DNA of 64,000 nt, from positions 2,476,001 through 2,540,000 of the forward strand of contig NZ_LR130778.1 in NCBI RefSeq assembly GCF_900538275.1, written 5' to 3'. Under the pieces are notes generated by a model. It did no database searches. It was given only the letters and a program-made list of their open reading frames with translations, and was not told the origin of the DNA. The translations under genes were made by a program, and so were the position numbers. Positions 53,722 through 62,815 of the stretch are shown piece after piece (position 1 is the first letter of the stretch; the number at the start of each line of letters is the position of its first letter). This DNA comes from Petrocella atlantisensis (GTDB lineage: Bacteria > Bacillota > Clostridia > Lachnospirales > Vallitaleaceae).

Positions 53722-54615
53722 ATGTTAAGAAAGATATATGGCATTATAGTATTAGTTGCATTATTTATGGTATTGCTTGAAGTACCCGCATTAGCGGTTG
53801 AGCCAGGGGAAGAACGGGTTACCTTGGGTGCAAATCTGACAGAAGAACAAATCACTCAAATGTATACGGATTTTGATGTTGAGCGCGGTGAAGTAACAGA
53901 AATAAGTGTCACTATTGAGGAGGAAAGAGCATACCTTTCTGGGCTTGTGCCGGATGAAAGAATTGGTTCATCTTCCATATCAAGTATTTATATAAAAACC
54001 CTCGAAGAAGATTCAGGAATTAATGTTACAACAAATAACATTAATTGGTGTACAGAAGACATTTATAGAAACGCACTTATGACTGCAGGTATAGAAAATG
54101 CAAGTGTGATGGTATCTGCACCTTTTAAGGTTTCAGGTACTGCGGCGCTGACCGGTATCTACAAAGCCTATGAGGATATCACGGGTACTTCTCTGGATCA
54201 AACGGCAAAAGAAGTTGCTACTGAAGAGTTGGTGACCACAAGCGAGCTTGCAGAAACAATAGGTAGTGATGATGCGACAATGCTTATGAACGAGTTGAAG
54301 AAAATACTGGATGAGACAAAGGACATGACAGACGATGAACTAAGAGCGGTGATCCTTAGTTTGGCAGATGCACAAAATATTGAGTTGACCGAAGAAAATA
54401 TCCAACAAATTATAAATCTCAGCAGAACACTTGAAAAGCTGGATATTTCTGAGTGGGGCGATAAATTATCCCAATTAGCAGAGACGATGGATAATGCCAA
54501 AGAAGCCGGGAAAGGTATTACATCCTTTTTAAATGGCTTAGAAGATTTCTTTGCTGGCGTTAGTGATTTTTTCGCTAATATATTTGGTGGTATTGAAAAG
54601 ATTTTTGGTAGCTAA
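53722..54615 (+). CDS. DUF1002 secreted protein
   Basis: 297 residues. A signal peptide (1-26, 'MLRKIYGIIVLVALFMVLLE' then VPALAV) precedes the DUF1002 domain ('RVTLGANLTEEQITQMYTDF', 'INWCTEDIYRNALMTAGIEN', 'VMVSAPFKVSGTAALTGIYK'). A helical region and an amphipathic C-terminus with repeated 'FF.GVSDFFANIFGG' follow. The family is widespread in Firmicutes (B. subtilis YpuA) and probably acts at the cell envelope; function unknown. It stands alone and is followed by a strong terminator. Confidence 0.85.
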   Translation: MLRKIYGIIVLVALFMVLLEVPALAVEPGEERVTLGANLTEEQITQMYTDFDVERGEVTEISVTIEEERAYLSGLVPDERIGSSSISSIYIKTLEEDSGINVTTNNINWCTEDIYRNALMTAGIENASVMVSAPFKVSGTAALTGIYKAYEDITGTSLDQTAKEVATEELVTTSELAETIGSDDATMLMNELKKILDETKDMTDDELRAVILSLADAQNIELTEENIQQIINLSRTLEKLDISEWGDKLSQLAETMDNAKEAGKGITSFLNGLEDFFAGVSDFFANIFGGIEKIFGS

Positions 54616-54645
54616 ATTAGAAATTCAAATTATAGTAAACGTCAA

Positions 54646-54680
54646 CAAGAATCAATTCTATAGAATTGATTCTTGTTTTT
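54646..54680 (+). terminator. Terminator of the DUF1002 gene
   Basis: A perfect 30-bp palindrome (CAAGAATCAATTCTA and its complement) followed by TTTTT. Confidence 0.88.
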
Positions 54681-54712
54681 CTCTAGGAAAGTCTATGCTA
54701 TAATACTATATC

Positions 54713-55786
54713 TTATACATCATTTTCCATCAAGAAAACATGCTTCATAGGTATGTGCAGTTTTATCTTGTTGTTGGATTCTGATATGTGAGGGCATGAG
54801 GCTTTAGCTATATCCAGTTGAAGCACATTGCCCTCACAATTAACAATAATCGTCGTTGAGAATACCCCTTCTATTTTATCCATAATCTCACAATCAAATA
54901 CATTCTCCTTATGAGAAATGTCAGAATAGAGCCTAAGGTGGTGGGCACGGATACCGGCAAGCATAGAGTCAGATAAGGGTATTTGATGCTTAGTGGCTTT
55001 ATAAATGAGGTTTTTGGACTTGAGTAGAAGGTAGTCTTTATGCTCTTCTAAGATGGACACGTCCAGTATATTCTTGCACCCGGTTATTCTGGCTGTGGTC
55101 AAGTTAATGGGTTTGCTAATGATGTCTTCTTTTGGACCGAGTTGAAGATTCTGACCTTGATCCATGATCATGATCTGGTCACAGATGCGATAAGCTTCTT
55201 CAATGTTATGAGTGACAAGCAATACAATACCATTGAAATTCTCTTTGATTATTTTCATCAATTCTTTTTCCAATAAGTATTTAATATGACTATCAAGAGC
55301 CGAAAAGGGCTCATCTAAGAATAGCAAATCCGGTTCTGTAATGAGTGTTCTTGCAAGAGCCGTTCTTTGTTGTTGTCCGCCGGATAGTTGAGAGGGATAG
55401 TGGTGCTCAAGACCCTTTAGCTGCATCTTTTCAATCATATGGGTGACTTTCTGAGCACGTAGACTTTTTTCAAAGTGCTTCATACCATAGGCAATATTTT
55501 GCTTTACTGTCAGATGAGGGAACAAGGCATAGTTTTGAAAAACATAACCTATGTTGCGTTCACGTGAGGGTATATTAACTTTTGATTCGGAGTCGTACAA
55601 TAATGTGCCGTTAAGTCGAATACTGCCGCTATCTGGTGTTTGAAGTCCGGAGATGCATTTTAAGGTCATGCTTTTGCCACAACCGGATGCACCAAGTATA
55701 CCTAGTACGCCTTTATCGGCGGTAAAGGAAGATTGGAGCGTGAATTTTCCTAAGGTCTTTTTTAAAGATACTTCAAGCATGTTCAC
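54713..55786 (-). CDS. modC: Molybdate ABC transporter ATPase ModC
   Basis: 357 residues. ABC domain with Walker A 'GASGCGKSMTL' (about 32-42), signature 'LSGGQQQRTALARTL' and Walker B 'LLFLDEPFSALD', then a C-terminal TOBE domain (about 290-357) that binds oxyanion. It drives molybdate or tungstate uptake through ModB. The gene starts one base after the modB stop. The modA-modB-modC order on the minus strand is the standard operon. Confidence 0.9.
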   Translation of the reverse strand: MNMLEVSLKKTLGKFTLQSSFTADKGVLGILGASGCGKSMTLKCISGLQTPDSGSIRLNGTLLYDSESKVNIPSRERNIGYVFQNYALFPHLTVKQNIAYGMKHFEKSLRAQKVTHMIEKMQLKGLEHHYPSQLSGGQQQRTALARTLITEPDLLFLDEPFSALDSHIKYLLEKELMKIIKENFNGIVLLVTHNIEEAYRICDQIMIMDQGQNLQLGPKEDIISKPINLTTARITGCKNILDVSILEEHKDYLLLKSKNLIYKATKHQIPLSDSMLAGIRAHHLRLYSDISHKENVFDCEIMDKIEGVFSTTIIVNCEGNVLQLDIAKASCPHISESNNKIKLHIPMKHVFLMENDV

Positions 55787-56458
55787 TCACCCCTTCTTCA
55801 TCTTTCTCTCAAGTTGGTTGATTGTAAACAAGACAATAATGGCAATGCTGGTCATAATAAGGACAAGCAAGTTGGCCATTTCTTTGTTGCCGGCTTGTAA
55901 GGCATCATAAATAGCGATGGGCATGGTCATTGTCTTATTAGGAATGCTACCTGATACCATTAAGGTGGTTCCAAAATCGCCGAGTGCTCGGACAAAAGAC
56001 ATTGTTAGACCTGCCACGATACCACGCCATGCGATGGGCATAACAACGGTAATGAAGATATTCAATTCACCTCGACCAAGGAGTCTGGCAGCATTCAGAT
56101 AGTCCTCGTTAATCTCAAGAAAGGCTGTTTTTGAGGCTTTGATAAAGTAAGGAATTGCAACAACGGTTGATGCGATGATGGCACCGGTTGGTGTAAAAAC
56201 AATCCTAGCGTTAAAATGGTCCTCTAAAAAAGCACCAAGAGGTGATTGCCTCCCGAGTAGAACGAGTAAATAATACCCAAGCACTGTAGGCGGCAATACA
56301 ACGGGTAGATTGGTTAACGTATCCACAAAATCTACGGCTTTTCCATGACCCTTACTTAAAAAATAGGCAATAGGAAGTCCGAATAAGAAGCTGATCATCG
56401 TTGCAGTAAAAGCGACTCGAAAAGACAAGTATAGTGGAAAAAGATTAATATTATTCAT
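55787..56458 (-). CDS. modB: Molybdate ABC transporter permease ModB
   Basis: 223 residues with five to six TM segments. It has the ModB features 'LSKGHGKAVDFVDTLTNLPV' then 'VLPPTVLGYYLLVLLG', and the EAA-type loop 'AARLLGRGELNIFITVVMPI'. It forms the channel for molybdate. It lies four bases after modA and directly before modC. Confidence 0.92.
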   Translation of the reverse strand: MNNINLFPLYLSFRVAFTATMISFLFGLPIAYFLSKGHGKAVDFVDTLTNLPVVLPPTVLGYYLLVLLGRQSPLGAFLEDHFNARIVFTPTGAIIASTVVAIPYFIKASKTAFLEINEDYLNAARLLGRGELNIFITVVMPIAWRGIVAGLTMSFVRALGDFGTTLMVSGSIPNKTMTMPIAIYDALQAGNKEMANLLVLIMTSIAIIVLFTINQLERKMKKG

Positions 56459-56462
56459 AAGC

Positions 56463-57281
56463 TTACTCCCCAGGTGTTACGAAACCATATTTTTGCATTA
56501 TTTCTTTGCCTTCGGGACCATTCACAAATGCTACAAAGGCTCTTGCCAGTTCTTCATTATCGGTATCACTTAATACTGCCATGGCTTGGGTTAAAGGTGC
56601 ATGCATATCGGAATCAATCATACTATAATTAAGTGTCGCTTCATCCTTTTGTGAGAGTGCAATAATAGCGACATCTGCATTGCCGGTCGTTAGGTAGGAA
56701 AGTGTTTCTGCAATGTTTTTACCAAAAACGATTTTGGGCTCGAGCGTCTCCCATAATCCTGCGGTTTCAATGGCTTGTTTTGCTGCTAATCCATAGGGTG
56801 CATGCTCAGGACTTGCGATGGCTATAATTTTGATATTTGAATCCCTAAGATCATCCATAGTTGTTGCTTGAATCCCACGGCCTTTATAGGTTGCAATGCC
56901 GATACGACCTATGGCGCAAATCTGTCTTGTTTCTGAAAGAATCAGATCTTTTGCATCAAGGCCTGTAATGGCACTTTCATTTGCAGCGGCAAAGACATCA
57001 AAAGGTGCACCATTGGTAATTTGTTCACTTAAGGTGGCGGTTGAGGCAAAAGAAAAGGTAATATGACAGTTGTTTAAAGTTTCAAAGGCTGTGCCTATTT
57101 CAGTAAAAGCCTCTGTTAGTGATGAAGCTGCAGCAACGGTCAATCCACTTTTTTCTTGAGACATGGAATCGGCTGATTCACGAGATAGGTCTATGGTAGA
57201 GGCAATATTCTCTTTGGTGTTACAGCCAGCTAGGCTTAAACTGGTTAAAATTAAGAATAGCAAGATTAGTTTATTTTTCAT
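56463..57281 (-). CDS. modA: Molybdate-binding lipoprotein ModA
   Basis: 272 residues. Lipoprotein signal with lipobox 'LSLAGC' near residues 16-21, then the ModA fold: 'LTVAAASSLTEAFTEIGTAF', 'ITFSFASTATLSEQITNGAP', 'FDVFAAA', 'GNADVAIIALSQ' and the C-terminal 'PEGKEIMQKYGFVTPG'. It captures molybdate or tungstate outside the membrane. The ATG at 57281 follows GGAGC; a longer frame upstream has no ribosome site. No Mo-cofactor riboswitch was recognised upstream. Confidence 0.92.
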   Translation of the reverse strand: MKNKLILLFLILTSLSLAGCNTKENIASTIDLSRESADSMSQEKSGLTVAAASSLTEAFTEIGTAFETLNNCHITFSFASTATLSEQITNGAPFDVFAAANESAITGLDAKDLILSETRQICAIGRIGIATYKGRGIQATTMDDLRDSNIKIIAIASPEHAPYGLAAKQAIETAGLWETLEPKIVFGKNIAETLSYLTTGNADVAIIALSQKDEATLNYSMIDSDMHAPLTQAMAVLSDTDNEELARAFVAFVNGPEGKEIMQKYGFVTPGE

Positions 57282-57528
57282 TACAATGCTCCTTTTTGTA
57301 AGATATGGATGCAACAAAAGCAAACAGAAAGGTAGGTAACCTACAATATTATTGTCATTAATATTCATCTTATTTTCTAAATAGTTTTGACACTTTAATC
57401 AATTATACGTATTATAGGGGTGGAAGTCAATTTGAGGTTATTATTCAACCGCATCCAGATAAAAATCAAGAACATACTTTCTAAAAAAACATATGAAGCC
57501 ACGATGCACCAAGGAAGGAAATAACATT

Positions 57529-58974
57529 ATGAGAGACACCATAAAAAATGAATTCAGTAAGATGTATGGAATTGGCGATGATATTGGCAGGGCATTAGAT
57601 GTACTTGGTTATAATCAGCCTTTGGCCGTTCAAGATAGGGTTATGCCTCATATCCTTGAGGGAAAAGATCTAATTGTACAATCTCAGACAGGAAGTGGAA
57701 AGACAGCGGCTTTTGGTATTCCTATAGCAGAGAAGTTGGAGATGGATGAGAACCTACCACAGGTACTGGTGCTCACGCCTACAAGAGAGCTTGCGGTTCA
57801 AGTGTGTGAAGAGATTGCAAGTATTGGCAGATATAAGAAAATACGATGCCTGCCAATCTATGGTAAGCAACCGATACATATTCAACTTAGACAATTAAAA
57901 CAACGTGTTCATGTAGTCGTCGGAACGCCAGGGCGCCTAGGTGATTTGATTAAGAGAAAGCATCTTGTGTTGGAACAAATTAAGTATTTAGTGATTGATG
58001 AAGCAGATGAAATGCTGAAACGAGGTTTTCTTGAAGATGTAGAGGCGATTATTAAGAGAATACCTAAGGAACGCACAACGCTTCTTTTTTCTGCTACTAT
58101 GCCACCTGAGATAGAGTTCATATGCTCTGAACATATGATGAATCCTTTGCGTATTGAGATGGCATCGACGCAAGCACCCATTGATCAGATTAAACAAGTC
58201 TGGTATGAGGTATCAGATGATTGGAAATTCATGCTCTTGACAAAGTTGATGGAGGAACTAAAGCCTAGGAGTTGTTTGATTTTTTGTAACACAAGAATCA
58301 AAGCGGATCAATTGGTCCAGAAGCTGATTAAAGGTAAGTATGATTGTATGGCTCTTCATGGTGGTATGGCTCAAAAAGATCGACTAAGAGCAATCTCAAC
58401 TTTTAAGGATGGAGAGGTCACATATTTGATAGCTACGGATTTGGCAGCTAGAGGGATTCACGTGGATAGCCTTGACCTAGTGGTAAACTATAATGTACCC
58501 ATGGACAATGAAAATTATGTTCATAGAATAGGTCGAACAGGACGTGTTGGTGAAGAAGGCCGTGCCATTACATTTGTTTCTACACATGATCAAAGAAAGT
58601 GGGATGAAATACAAACTTTTATTGGGTATAAAGTTCCATTAGAAGATGAGAAGATATTACAACAAAAGGCAATTTCAAAGAGAACAGGAGCATCGACTAA
58701 GCCAAAGTCAAAAAGAGAAAAGAAAGATCAGCTTCATAAGGATATTACTAGGCTACGTATCAATGCCGGAAAGAAGAAAAAGATGCGCGCCGGTGATGTA
58801 CTGGGCGCAATCAGTAATCTACCTGGGCTTACATCTGAAGATATCGGTATCATTGACATTCAAGACTCTTGTACCTATGTGGAGATTTTTAATCATAAAG
58901 GTCAATTGGTGGAAGAAGGACTAAGCAAGGTTAAAGTCAAGGGCAGGGACGTTAAGATTAAGAAAGTCAAGTAA
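57529..58974 (+). CDS. dbpA: DEAD-box RNA helicase of the DbpA/YxiN type
   Basis: 481 residues. Full DEAD-box set: 'SQTGSGKTAAF', 'TPTRELAVQV', 'GTPGRLGDLI', 'VIDEADEML', 'FSATMPP' and 'HRIGRTGRVGEEG'. The C-terminal ~75 residues form a DbpA RNA-binding domain ('LRINAGKKKKMRAGDVLGAI', 'IGIIDIQDSCTYVEIFN'), which in DbpA/YxiN grips the 23S rRNA hairpin 92 during 50S assembly. The start at 57529 follows AAGGAAGGAA; an ATG twelve codons earlier lacks a site. Monocistronic. Confidence 0.88.
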   Translation: MRDTIKNEFSKMYGIGDDIGRALDVLGYNQPLAVQDRVMPHILEGKDLIVQSQTGSGKTAAFGIPIAEKLEMDENLPQVLVLTPTRELAVQVCEEIASIGRYKKIRCLPIYGKQPIHIQLRQLKQRVHVVVGTPGRLGDLIKRKHLVLEQIKYLVIDEADEMLKRGFLEDVEAIIKRIPKERTTLLFSATMPPEIEFICSEHMMNPLRIEMASTQAPIDQIKQVWYEVSDDWKFMLLTKLMEELKPRSCLIFCNTRIKADQLVQKLIKGKYDCMALHGGMAQKDRLRAISTFKDGEVTYLIATDLAARGIHVDSLDLVVNYNVPMDNENYVHRIGRTGRVGEEGRAITFVSTHDQRKWDEIQTFIGYKVPLEDEKILQQKAISKRTGASTKPKSKREKKDQLHKDITRLRINAGKKKKMRAGDVLGAISNLPGLTSEDIGIIDIQDSCTYVEIFNHKGQLVEEGLSKVKVKGRDVKIKKVK

Positions 58975-59303
58975 CCCTTCATATTATCTATATTAGAAAA
59001 CTTAATTGGCTTAAAGGTCATTTAGGTTTTTATTTTTATAGAATACTGACCATATGTACCAGCTAAAATTAATCAAGTAGTAGTAATTATTTACTGATAA
59101 TTATTGTAAATGGGACCGTGGACCTATTTACTATGGGCACTAAGCATTATATCCTATTATTAGGAGATTAAGTTGTTGTTTTAGATTAAGATAAGACATT
59201 TTTTAAATGGAACTTGTAATAGAATGACTTTGGAAGGAGCGTATATTGTGTTAGGGTTTGATTACAAAAGTATCAGAAATAATCACAATATATAAATTAT
59301 ATA
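58975..59303. other. Intergenic region with a possible leader ORF
   Basis: It contains one feature of note. GTG 59248, 8 nt after AAGGAG, opens a 15-codon frame ([15 protein letters not shown]) ending at 59295, 8 nt before the chemotaxis receptor start. The receptor ATG has no ribosome site of its own, so the small frame may load ribosomes for it. The rest is AT-rich without clear signals. Confidence 0.4.
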
Positions 59304-61322
59304 ATGAAAATAAATTTATCGAAACGTATTGCCATATTTGTAGGAAGTCTTGTCATTATTATTTCAATGGTACTGGGCGTGACAGCAATGTCATTTAGTT
59401 CAAGCATCGTCATTGAGACGGCTGAAGAATCCATGTTAGAGTATTCAACTGAAGTAGCTGAACATATATCAAGTCTCATCGATACTCGATTGGCTATTCT
59501 AAATGAACTATCTTTGAAAGAAAGTATCAACACCATGCAATGGGAAATTCAAAAAGTGGTCTTGATTAAAGATATTAAAAGATTAGGTTATCAAGACATG
59601 GGTGTGGTGCTAACAGATGGGACTGCAAGATTTGTACTAAGTGGTGAAACAGTACAATTAGATGACAGAGAGTATGTACAAAAAGCACTCAAAGGTGAGG
59701 CTAATGTTTCGGATGTGTTGATTAGCAAGATAACGGGAGAACCCATATTTATTGATGCTGCTCCAATTCGTGTAGATGGAGAAGTAATCGGTATTTTAAT
59801 AGGCACACGCGATGGGACTTCACTTAGTGAATTAACCGATCAATTAGGCTTTGGTGAGAATGGGTATGCTTTTATCGTAGGCGCAGACAGTACGATGTAC
59901 GCTCATCCTAATAGAGAATATGTACTTGAACAACGAAGCGCTTTTAAAGACATTGAAACAGATGGCGAATTAAAGGCTTTTGGTCTTGCATTGAATGAAC
60001 TGGGCATCGGGAATCCTGGGTTAGCAAACTATGAATTATCTGGAACAAGAAGAATTACAGCCATGGCGCCTATACCCCATACGAATTGGATACTCGGAAT
60101 AGGCAATTACGAAGAAGATTTTCTAAGTAGAACGGTAGAGCTTAGGAATATTATAGTGATCATTTCTGGTATTGTAATCATTATAGGTATAGCAAGCGCT
60201 TTGATTATTGGTAGCTTCATTTCAAAACCCATAAAATATTTATCTGGTTATGTGGATCGACTAGCACGTTACGATTTAACAAATGAAGGTGATCAAAGTA
60301 TTAAAAAACACGCAAAAAGAAGTGATGAGATTGGTGTGATTGCTGTATCTCTTACAGTGATGCGAGATAATTTTATCGAATTGGTTAAAGAGATTCTGGA
60401 TACTTCAGGGCAAGTTGCTGCGACTTCTGAGGAACTAACATCAACCAGTCAGCAAGTAGCTGTTGCTGCGGATGAAGTTGCAAGAGCGGTTGAAGAGATG
60501 GCTGTTGGCGCAACAGATCAAGCAAAAGAAACAGAACACGGAGCAACAAGTGTGAATCAATTAAGTGGTTTAATTGCACAGGATTTACACTTTATCAAAG
60601 AGCTAAATAGCGCAGCAAACCAAGTGAATGTGCTTAAAGAAGAAGGCATGGAAGTGTTATTTGATCTTGTCAATAAAACGAAGGCAAGTGGAAAAGCGAC
60701 AAGCGATATCCATGAAGTTATTCTAGAGACAAGTCAAAGTGCATTAAAAATTGAGAATGCTAGCCAGATGATCAAAAATATTGCAAGTCAAACCAATCTC
60801 CTAGCACTTAATGCAGCGATCGAGGCAGCACGAGCTGGTGAAGCAGGAAGAGGTTTTGCAGTCGTAGCCGATGAGATTAGAAAGCTGGCAGAGCAATCCA
60901 ATAGCTTTACAGATGAAATCGTATCCATCATTCAAGAACTTTCAGGAAAAACAGAACAGTCAGTTGTTACAATCAAAGAAGTAGAAAGTATAATATCCTC
61001 TCAAGCTAAAAGTGTTGATAGTACGAATGAAAAGTTCGAAGGTATATCTCTAGCGATAGAAGGCATGAGAACAGTTATGGAGGGATTAAATAACGCCAGT
61101 CACGAGATGGCCATCAAGAAGGATGATATTGTAAGTATCATTGAAAGCCTGTCGGCGATTTCCGAGGAAAATGCAGCCAGTACAGAACAAACGTCAGCAT
61201 CTGTTGAAGAACAAACAGCGGCCATTCAAGAAATCGCTGAAGCCAGTGAAGAATTAGCCTTGTTGGCGGAGTCGATGCAAAAGGTGGTTTCAAAATTCGA
61301 ACTGGATAGAGGTATATACTAG
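59304..61322 (+). CDS. Methyl-accepting chemotaxis protein with dCache-type sensor
   Basis: 672 residues. TM1 near 8-30, a double-Cache-like sensor (about 35-275, '[20 protein letters not shown]' then [10 protein letters not shown], and '[19 protein letters not shown]'), TM2 near 282-303, HAMP ('[20 protein letters not shown]'), and a signalling tip '[20 protein letters not shown]' followed by '[18 protein letters not shown]'. It binds a small extracellular ligand and signals to CheA. The start lacks a ribosome site (see the preceding leader). Confidence 0.92.
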   Translation: MKINLSKRIAIFVGSLVIIISMVLGVTAMSFSSSIVIETAEESMLEYSTEVAEHISSLIDTRLAILNELSLKESINTMQWEIQKVVLIKDIKRLGYQDMGVVLTDGTARFVLSGETVQLDDREYVQKALKGEANVSDVLISKITGEPIFIDAAPIRVDGEVIGILIGTRDGTSLSELTDQLGFGENGYAFIVGADSTMYAHPNREYVLEQRSAFKDIETDGELKAFGLALNELGIGNPGLANYELSGTRRITAMAPIPHTNWILGIGNYEEDFLSRTVELRNIIVIISGIVIIIGIASALIIGSFISKPIKYLSGYVDRLARYDLTNEGDQSIKKHAKRSDEIGVIAVSLTVMRDNFIELVKEILDTSGQVAATSEELTSTSQQVAVAADEVARAVEEMAVGATDQAKETEHGATSVNQLSGLIAQDLHFIKELNSAANQVNVLKEEGMEVLFDLVNKTKASGKATSDIHEVILETSQSALKIENASQMIKNIASQTNLLALNAAIEAARAGEAGRGFAVVADEIRKLAEQSNSFTDEIVSIIQELSGKTEQSVVTIKEVESIISSQAKSVDSTNEKFEGISLAIEGMRTVMEGLNNASHEMAIKKDDIVSIIESLSAISEENAASTEQTSASVEEQTAAIQEIAEASEELALLAESMQKVVSKFELDRGIY

Positions 61323-61326
61323 ATGA

Positions 61327-61485
61327 TGCATAAAAACACTTAGTATATTAGAGTTCTTTGCTTCACCCTATTGGTTCATTCATAGTGGTGTTGGTACAAC
61401 AAATTATTCTTTCATATGGGCAATGTCCGGTGAAAATCAATTTTTTGCAGATGCAAAGGCTATAGATTTTACAAATCTGAAATAA
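61327..61485 (+). pseudogene. kduI: 3' fragment of kduI (5-keto-4-deoxyuronate isomerase)
   Basis: An open frame without a start after the chemotaxis gene stop, ending TAA 61483-61485. It reads 'SPYWFIHSGVGTTNYSFIWA' then 'MSGENQFFADAKAIDF'. By memory this matches the C-terminus of KduI ('SP.W.IH.G.GT..Y.FIWGM.GENQ...D'), a pectin and uronate pathway enzyme. About 50 of ~275 residues remain, with several changes (for example WAM for WGM), so it is a relic. No other uronate genes are nearby. Confidence 0.65.
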
Positions 61486-61507
61486 GAGTAAAGAAAATTG
61501 AACTTAC

Positions 61508-61566
61508 AAAAAAGATTCATGTACCTTGGAAAATCAATATTACTTTCAAGTATATGAATCTTTTTT
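61508..61566 (+). terminator. Terminator upstream of the eut promoter
   Basis: AAAAAAGATTCAT (61508-61520) pairs with ATGAATCTTTTTT (61554-61566), with a partly paired interior. It isolates the eut locus from upstream transcription. Confidence 0.8.
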
Positions 61567-61603
61567 ATAATACTTTTTTAGTTATTCTCAACAAACAGCG
61601 TCA

Positions 61604-61632
61604 TTGACTTTAGATGCTCAAGATGCTATAAT
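61604..61632 (+). promoter_or_regulatory. Sigma-A promoter of the eut operon
   Basis: TTGACT (61604-61609), 17 bp, TATAAT (61627-61632). The near-consensus match suggests constitutive initiation with control exerted later, in the leader. Confidence 0.8.
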
Positions 61633-61651
61633 TATGAAAAATCGAATATTG

Positions 61652-61735
61652 TTGCACGGTGAAGTGCAATAAAAAAAGCGGAGAAGCTTGCAATGAAGCA
61701 TATAATTATGCTTTGTAGCGGCTTTTTGTATTTTT
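61652..61735 (+). promoter_or_regulatory. ANTAR (EutV) target leader: two hexaloop hairpins and overlapping terminator
   Basis: Hairpin P1 TTGCAC-GGTGAA-GTGCAA (61652-61669), a 6-nt linker, then hairpin P2 AAGC-GGAGAA-GCTT (61676-61689). P2 runs into a terminator hairpin AAGCATA-TAAT-TATGCTT with flanking partial pairs and GGCTTTTTGTATTTTT (61690-61735). This is the published layout for EutV antitermination: the dimer binds both loops and blocks the terminator. Both loops have the expected G at position 4, but position 1 is G where A is the described preference. Confidence 0.75.
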
Positions 61736-61766
61736 AGGAGAAAATCCCATAAAGGAATGAAAATCT

Positions 61767-62117
61767 ATGGAAAACTTTGAAAAACAAAGAATTATACAAG
61801 AGTATGTTCCGGGAAAACAGGTAACACTTGCCCATATCATCGCAAAACCACAAAAGAGCATCTACATAAAATTGGGGCTGGCAGATGAGCATAGCGATGC
61901 TATCGGCATCCTTACAATCACGCCCAGTGAAGCGGTGATTATTGCTGCTGATGTTGCAACCAAGGCTGCGAGTGTAGATATTGGCTTTATTGATCGGTTC
62001 AGTGGTTCGCTGGTTATTACAGGTGATATTTCCAGTATAGAATCTGCTTTGAATGAAATTCTAAATATATTGACCAATGTGTTGTCATTTACCCCGACAA
62101 CGGTCACCAAATCATAA
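61767..62117 (+). CDS. eutS: Ethanolamine microcompartment shell protein EutS
   Basis: 116 residues. A circularly permuted BMC fold: '[20 protein letters not shown]', '[18 protein letters not shown]', '[20 protein letters not shown]', '[20 protein letters not shown]'. EutS forms hexamers in the polyhedral shell that encloses ethanolamine ammonia-lyase and acetaldehyde enzymes. AAAGGA lies 11 nt upstream. It is the first gene after the regulated leader and is followed 4 bp later by eutP. Confidence 0.93.
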   Translation: MENFEKQRIIQEYVPGKQVTLAHIIAKPQKSIYIKLGLADEHSDAIGILTITPSEAVIIAADVATKAASVDIGFIDRFSGSLVITGDISSIESALNEILNILTNVLSFTPTTVTKS

Positions 62118-62121
62118 AGCT

Positions 62122-62544
62122 ATGAAAAAACTGATGTTAATTGGGGCTGTGGGATCGGGTAAAACCACTTTTGTCCAAGCGATGATGAAAGCAAGTCTAA
62201 AATATAAGAAAACTCAAGCGATGGAATACTATGATACCATCATTGATACACCAGGTGAGTACTTGGAAAGTCGAAGATATAATAATGCCTTAATTGTTGC
62301 ATCTTGTGACTGTCATATGGTACTATTATTTCAAGATGCAAGTAGCAAAAACTGTCTATTTTCTCCAAATTTTGCGTCGGTTTTCATGAAACCGGTGATA
62401 GGTATCGTTACAAAAATAGATGAAGAAATAAAAGATATAGATTATGCTAAAGACTGTCTTACTTTGGCGGGTGCAAAAAAAATATTTGAAATAAGTGCAA
62501 CAAAAGGTTTGGGTCTAGAAGAACTAGAAGACTTCCTAGAATAA
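62122..62544 (+). CDS. eutP: EutP, P-loop protein of ethanolamine utilisation
   Basis: 140 residues. The P-loop 'MLIGAVGSGKTTFVQAM' (about 4-20), 'IDTPGEYLESRRYNNALIVA' (G3-like) and 'PVIGIVTKIDEE' (G4-like TKxD) mark the EutP/PduV family of small Ras-like NTPases. Acetate kinase activity has been reported for Salmonella EutP; the role in Firmicutes is unclear. The ATG at 62122 follows the eutS stop by 4 bp; a longer frame would overlap eutS. Confidence 0.9.
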   Translation: MKKLMLIGAVGSGKTTFVQAMMKASLKYKKTQAMEYYDTIIDTPGEYLESRRYNNALIVASCDCHMVLLFQDASSKNCLFSPNFASVFMKPVIGIVTKIDEEIKDIDYAKDCLTLAGAKKIFEISATKGLGLEELEDFLE

Positions 62545-62560
62545 ACCTTGGTTAAGAGTT

Positions 62561-62664
62561 AAACCAAGTTTCTTTAGATTCACGTATAGTTATAGGTTAT
62601 GATGATATTCATAATTATACTGTAAGTGAACATTCAACTAAATTGTATTGACACTTTAACCAAT
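62561..62664. repeat. eutV-upstream tandem repeat, unit 1
   Basis: First copy of a ~120-bp unit. It shares AAACCAAGTTTCT.TAGATTCAC and GTGAA..TTCAACTA with unit 2, and both can form a hairpin closed by TTCAC/GTGAA. The inner stem pairs with different bases in each copy (GTATAGTTAT/ATAATTATAC here), which suggests that structure is kept. Confidence 0.7.
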
Positions 62665-62676
62665 GTTGGTTATAGG
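62648..62676 (+). promoter_or_regulatory. Internal promoter ahead of eutV
   Basis: TTGACA (62648-62653), 17 bp, TATAGG (62671-62676), between the two repeat units. It would express the regulators independently of the attenuated eutS leader. Confidence 0.6.
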
Positions 62677-62679
62677 CAA

Positions 62680-62785
62680 AAACCAAGTTTCTCTAGATTC
62701 ACAAACAGAAATAGATTATATTGATGCATTCATAACTATCCTGTCTGTGAAGGTTCAACTATATGGTTTTGAAGCCTTAACCAAC
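62680..62785. repeat. eutV-upstream tandem repeat, unit 2
   Basis: Second copy, offset 119-121 bp from unit 1 and inside the predicted eutV leader. The stem is TTCACA-A-ACAG / CTGT-C-TGTGAA (62698-62708 with 62741-62751). Bases 62747-62782 recur near 2849 with three mismatches. Confidence 0.7.
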
Positions 62786-62815
62786 TCTTTCAATATTTTT
62801 AAGGAGGACAATAGA

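Noticed and set aside
62663-62815. N-terminal extension of EutV by 51 codons
   Set aside because: The frame is open, but it runs through the repeat unit. The real start has AAGGAGG and matches the receiver-domain start.
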